In this document: positions 62,708-64,000 of the stretch, piece by piece
How positions within the stretch are numbered: position 1 is the first letter of the stretch
Layout of the letters: each line of letters begins with the position of its first letter
Assembly: GCF_046195335.1 (NCBI RefSeq)
Contig: NZ_CP176093.1
Length of the DNA: 64,000 nucleotides
Strand: one strand, 5' to 3'
From: Methanospirillum lacunae
GTDB taxonomy: Archaea; Halobacteriota; Methanomicrobia; Methanomicrobiales; Methanospirillaceae
Made by a program: the position numbers and the translations under genes
Notes under the pieces: model-generated
Databases searched by the model: none
Told to the model about the DNA's origin: nothing
The model's input: the letters and a program-made list of their open reading frames with translations, nothing else

Positions 62708-63042
62708 TCACCCATATACACCGACCCAAAGCCATTGATACCATTTTGATACATACTGCCAAAGTCTCTCAATTGTTACTCCCTGCTCATAAGGCCGGCG
62801 GGCACGTTCTCATGTAGGCGTCTCGTGCTTTCACCTGATGGGCGAAGTCTCCGAAAAGGATGGATAGTATACCCGAGGAAGTCAAACCCCTGAATGGTCT
62901 GTCCAATACATCGTTTCTTCTTATGTACCTGCATGTTCAGCTCATTGAGAATGTGGTAGATGAGGCAAATTGCACGATGGAGTTGACACTGGATATTAGT
63001 TAATCTAACAAAGTCGTCAATATGTTTGCGTAAAGAAAAATT
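62708..63042 (-). pseudogene. Decayed reverse transcriptase, C-terminal part
   Basis: Read on the minus strand, the frame gives HIDDFVRLTNIQCQLHRAI, where the DD resembles the YxDD catalytic pair, then KKKRCIGQTIQGFDFLGYTI and RLRPSGESTRRLHEN. After a frameshift it reads RPYEQGVTIERLWQYVSKWY and stops at 62708. This matches the palm and end of group II/retron-type reverse transcriptases. The front part is missing, so it is a fragment of a mobile or diversity-generating element. Confidence 0.72.
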
Positions 63043-63147
63043 ATATCACAAGATATAGACTGACATCATCAAAGGCCTCCTCTTGTCGGAGTAATGACCA
63101 TAAACGGTATCACAATTCTAGACAATGAAATAACTACGAGAACCAAA

Positions 63148-63945
63148 ATGTCCACTGTAATTTATTACTTTACTGGCACCGGAAACTCACTATCTGTTGC
63201 TAAGAAAATCGCAGCGACACTAGGGGAGACTGAGTTGGTGCCTGTTGCATCATTTTATGATACAACTGGGGACATTACCCCAGGAGTAGAGCGTATAGGG
63301 ATTGTTTTCCCAGTATACTTCATAGGTCTGCCAGCGATGGTGGCATCATTTGTATCCCGTCTCCGCTTCAGGAATGAAAAATATATCTTTGCTGTCTGCA
63401 CATTCGGGGGAACCGGGGCTGCCCCCGCCCTTCAGCAGCTCAACGGAATTCTCCAGCAGAATACGTCCCATGGGCTTGATGCGGGTTTCATGGTAAAGAT
63501 GCCAGGCAACTACATCCTGATGTACGAGTCCCCGAAAGGAGAGAAACGTGCAAAAATACTTGCAACGGCGGATAATGAAATCGCCCGGATTGCCGAGGCT
63601 GCCCTGCAATGCCGGAAAGCAAAGCTCCCCTATTCGTTCTTCGGAGAGATCCTTCACATCCTGTTCTATCACCGGTTCCTCAGCCGTGTCCATGGAGAGG
63701 ACCAGAAGTTCACTGTATCAGAAAAATGCACTTCCTGTGGGACCTGCGCCGCAGTCTGCCCGGCAAATAATATCAAAATCGTCCAGAAAAAACCGGTCTT
63801 TCAGCACCGCTGCGAACTCTGCTGCGGCTGCATCCACAACTGTCCGGTTCAGGCTATTCAGGTCGGGATAAAAACAGAGGGATGGCAGCGGTATCGAAAC
63901 CCGGATGTAACAGTATCTGAACTGAAACTCAGGGAGTTGTCATGA
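63148..63945 (+). CDS. EFR1-type flavodoxin/ferredoxin fusion protein
   Basis: The 265-residue protein joins an N-terminal flavodoxin-like domain (VIYYFTGTGNSLSVAKKIA; VFPVYFIGLPAMVASF; FGGTGAAPA) to a C-terminal ferredoxin domain with two 4Fe-4S motifs (CTSCGTCAAVCPANN and CELCCGCIHNCPVQ). It should carry electrons between cytoplasmic partners in anaerobic metabolism. The family usually begins just before IYYFTGTGN, so ATG 63148 is preferred over 63094. The fused form is common in methanogens and clostridia. Confidence 0.87.
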   Translation: MSTVIYYFTGTGNSLSVAKKIAATLGETELVPVASFYDTTGDITPGVERIGIVFPVYFIGLPAMVASFVSRLRFRNEKYIFAVCTFGGTGAAPALQQLNGILQQNTSHGLDAGFMVKMPGNYILMYESPKGEKRAKILATADNEIARIAEAALQCRKAKLPYSFFGEILHILFYHRFLSRVHGEDQKFTVSEKCTSCGTCAAVCPANNIKIVQKKPVFQHRCELCCGCIHNCPVQAIQVGIKTEGWQRYRNPDVTVSELKLRELS

Positions 63946-64000
63946 AGACCAGGTAATGGTATGGTACGTTAACTGAAGATGATGATACATGTAAGATCTG

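Overview
The window is chromosomal DNA from a methanogenic archaeon. The diagnostic genes are a complete operon for N5-methyl-tetrahydromethanopterin:coenzyme M methyltransferase (Mtr), FmdE-like and DUF166 genes, archaeal promoters and poly-T terminators, and CCA-less tRNA genes. Gene content resembles Methanomicrobiales (Methanospirillum-like); this is inferred from content, not from an alignment.

Layout. 1-4 kb: end of a metal-chelate/cobalamin-type ABC importer operon closed by an FmdE-like gene. 4-5.3 kb: two small exported proteins. 5.7-11.3 kb: mtr operon in the order E-D-C-B-A-F-(A-G fusion)-H, in which the usual mtrG is replaced by a second MtrA corrinoid domain fused to MtrG. 11.4-16.9 kb: a cysteine island with cysE (fused to a MIP18/DUF59 Fe-S assembly domain), cysK, cysS and a tRNA-Cys directly upstream of cysS; cysE and cysK share an identical promoter-proximal palindrome, TCACAATTGTGA. 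An exported TPR protein with 22-residue tandem repeats lies between cysE and cysK. 17-24 kb: metallo-beta-lactamase, TetR, aldo/keto reductase, an AIR-synthase-like/ThiN-like pair, a lipoprotein-MacB-type transporter and a second tRNA-Cys. 24.6-26.5 kb: MFS exporter with a divergent HxlR regulator. 26.6-32.2 kb: a sulfur-transfer island (cysteine desulfurase, MoaE, ThiF/MoeB, ThiI, LarE and two small unknowns). 32.5-35.8 kb: a putative Fe-S protein and two AEC-type carriers. 36.2-40 kb: a three-gene nitrogenase-like operon (H, D, K) that keeps the P-cluster-type cysteines but has no maturation genes beside it. 40.5-43.1 kb: class III aminotransferase, a C39-like cysteine peptidase and a small exported protein.

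43.5-56.9 kb is a thiol/metalloid island: ArsR and HxlR regulators, two UPF0718-type permeases, three DGC-domain cysteine proteins, a mini-thioredoxin, two exported thioredoxin-like proteins with a CcdA-like permease, and acr3-arsR-arsC. It has three decayed genes. Five perfect copies and one near copy of the palindrome TTCA-N8-TGAA sit upstream of its transcription units, suggesting one ArsR-controlled regulon. 57-64 kb: a DUF166 protein, two small unknowns, a large secreted subtilase with PKD domains, a decayed reverse transcriptase and an EFR1-type flavodoxin/ferredoxin.

The strongest leads are the MtrA-MtrG fusion, the cysteine regulon with its tRNA-Cys/cysS unit and the CysE-MIP18 fusion, the uncharacterised nitrogenase-like operon, and the ArsR-type operator set of the thiol island.
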